A stretch of 64,000 nt of DNA from Opisthocomus hoazin (Eukaryota; Chordata; Aves; Opisthocomiformes; Opisthocomidae), in the NCBI RefSeq assembly GCF_030867145.1, contig NC_134420.1:43234912-43298911 (forward strand), in the 5' to 3' direction. The notes beneath the pieces were generated by a model. It was not told where the DNA came from and made no database searches. It worked only from the letters and a program-made list of their open reading frames with translations. Every line of letters starts with the position of its first letter. Position 1 is the stretch's first letter. Shown in pieces: positions 63,600 through 64,000 of this stretch. The position numbers and the translations under genes are program-made.

Positions 63600-63840
63600 G
63601 GGGAACTGACCAACAGCTGTTTCACACACCAGAAACGGACAAGGGACAGCAGAAGGCCCCGATACACACCCCCAGGAGACCCTGCCGCAGGCCGGAGCCC
63701 CAGGCCGCCGGGGGGCCACCGCAGGGACCTCCCGGCGCCCCAGGGGGATTCACGTGGAGCTCGCCAGCCGGCGCAGGGGAAGGCAGGGGGGGTTATCGCG
63801 ACTCTCGCCAGAGAGAACAAACTTATTGCGGGGTATTTCA
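63600..63840. promoter_or_regulatory. small CpG-rich block, possible promoter
   Basis: I count about 16 CpG dinucleotides in 63641-63840, against only a few per kilobase in most of the window, and GC content rises strongly. Such a block is typical of a vertebrate promoter or first exon. Direction cannot be fixed: exon-like sequence lies on its left on the minus strand, but a plus-strand gene could begin just beyond the window. Confidence 0.45.
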
Positions 63841-63853
63841 GGGCGTTTGTATT

Positions 63854-63867
63854 GTAACCAAGGTGAT
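63854..63867 (+). promoter_or_regulatory. X-box-like site beside the CpG-rich block
   Basis: GTAACCAAGGTGAT fits GTNRCC-NN-RGYAAC at 10 of 12 defined positions and lies just right of the CpG-rich block. Motif evidence only. Confidence 0.2.
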
Positions 63868-64000
63868 GAAATCAGTTAACCATAAACATGAACAATGCTG
63901 CTACGTCCCTTGCACAGCCCTACCTATCTGGACATTAGTAGGAACGAACAGTTAAGTTTCCAATCATTAAGTATTAAGCAATGGTAAATAGGAATAACGT

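Noticed and set aside
1..64000. tRNA, rRNA, snRNA, CRISPR or bacterial-type operon features
   Set aside because: I saw no B-box-like GGTTCGANTCC, rRNA segment, regular spacer-repeat array or gene packing. The sequence is vertebrate non-coding DNA.

Overview
This window reads as vertebrate, and most likely avian, nuclear DNA. The evidence is at least five CR1-type LINE fragments carrying the bird CR1 3' end (tandem ATTCTGTG/CACAGAAT octamers followed by the GGTTGGA...GACCT block). There is also one solo endogenous-retrovirus LTR of a type common in bird genomes. Apart from these the sequence is AT-rich, largely single-copy looking, and has almost no long open reading frames. I see no bacterial-style operons, CRISPR arrays, tRNA or rRNA genes.

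Layout. 1-8840: AT-rich DNA with one exon-like segment on the minus strand (108-300) and a GC-richer block at 7545-7945. 8841-9404: plus-strand CR1 3' end. 9405-15129: AT-rich DNA with a mixed block at 10900-11720. 15130-15860 and 16975-17036: very old plus-strand CR1-like remnants. 22378-24207: the largest element, a minus-strand CR1 keeping much of the reverse transcriptase (RT) frame. 28812-28950: short minus-strand CR1 tail. 28951-47790: long AT-rich stretch with simple repeats, CTCF-like and RFX X-box-like sites, and exon-like segments at 32443-32511 and 46131-46231. 47791-48216: old plus-strand CR1. 56818-57487: solo LTR. 59134-59808: minus-strand CR1. 63600-63840: a small CpG-rich block that looks like a promoter or first exon.

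No complete protein-coding gene can be asserted. The best gene hypothesis is a multi-exon gene on the minus strand that starts in the CpG-rich block near 63.6 kb and runs leftward. Five segments bounded by good splice-site matches join without a stop and with compatible phases. I do not recognise the predicted protein, and segments this short can arise by chance, so all are given low confidence. If it is not a gene, the window is best read as intergenic or intronic DNA whose only certain inhabitants are retroelement remnants. I found no convincing undescribed system. The items most worth a check are the exon chain, the near-perfect RFX X-box at 45560, and the CR1 copy with a perfect 30-bp internal tandem duplication.
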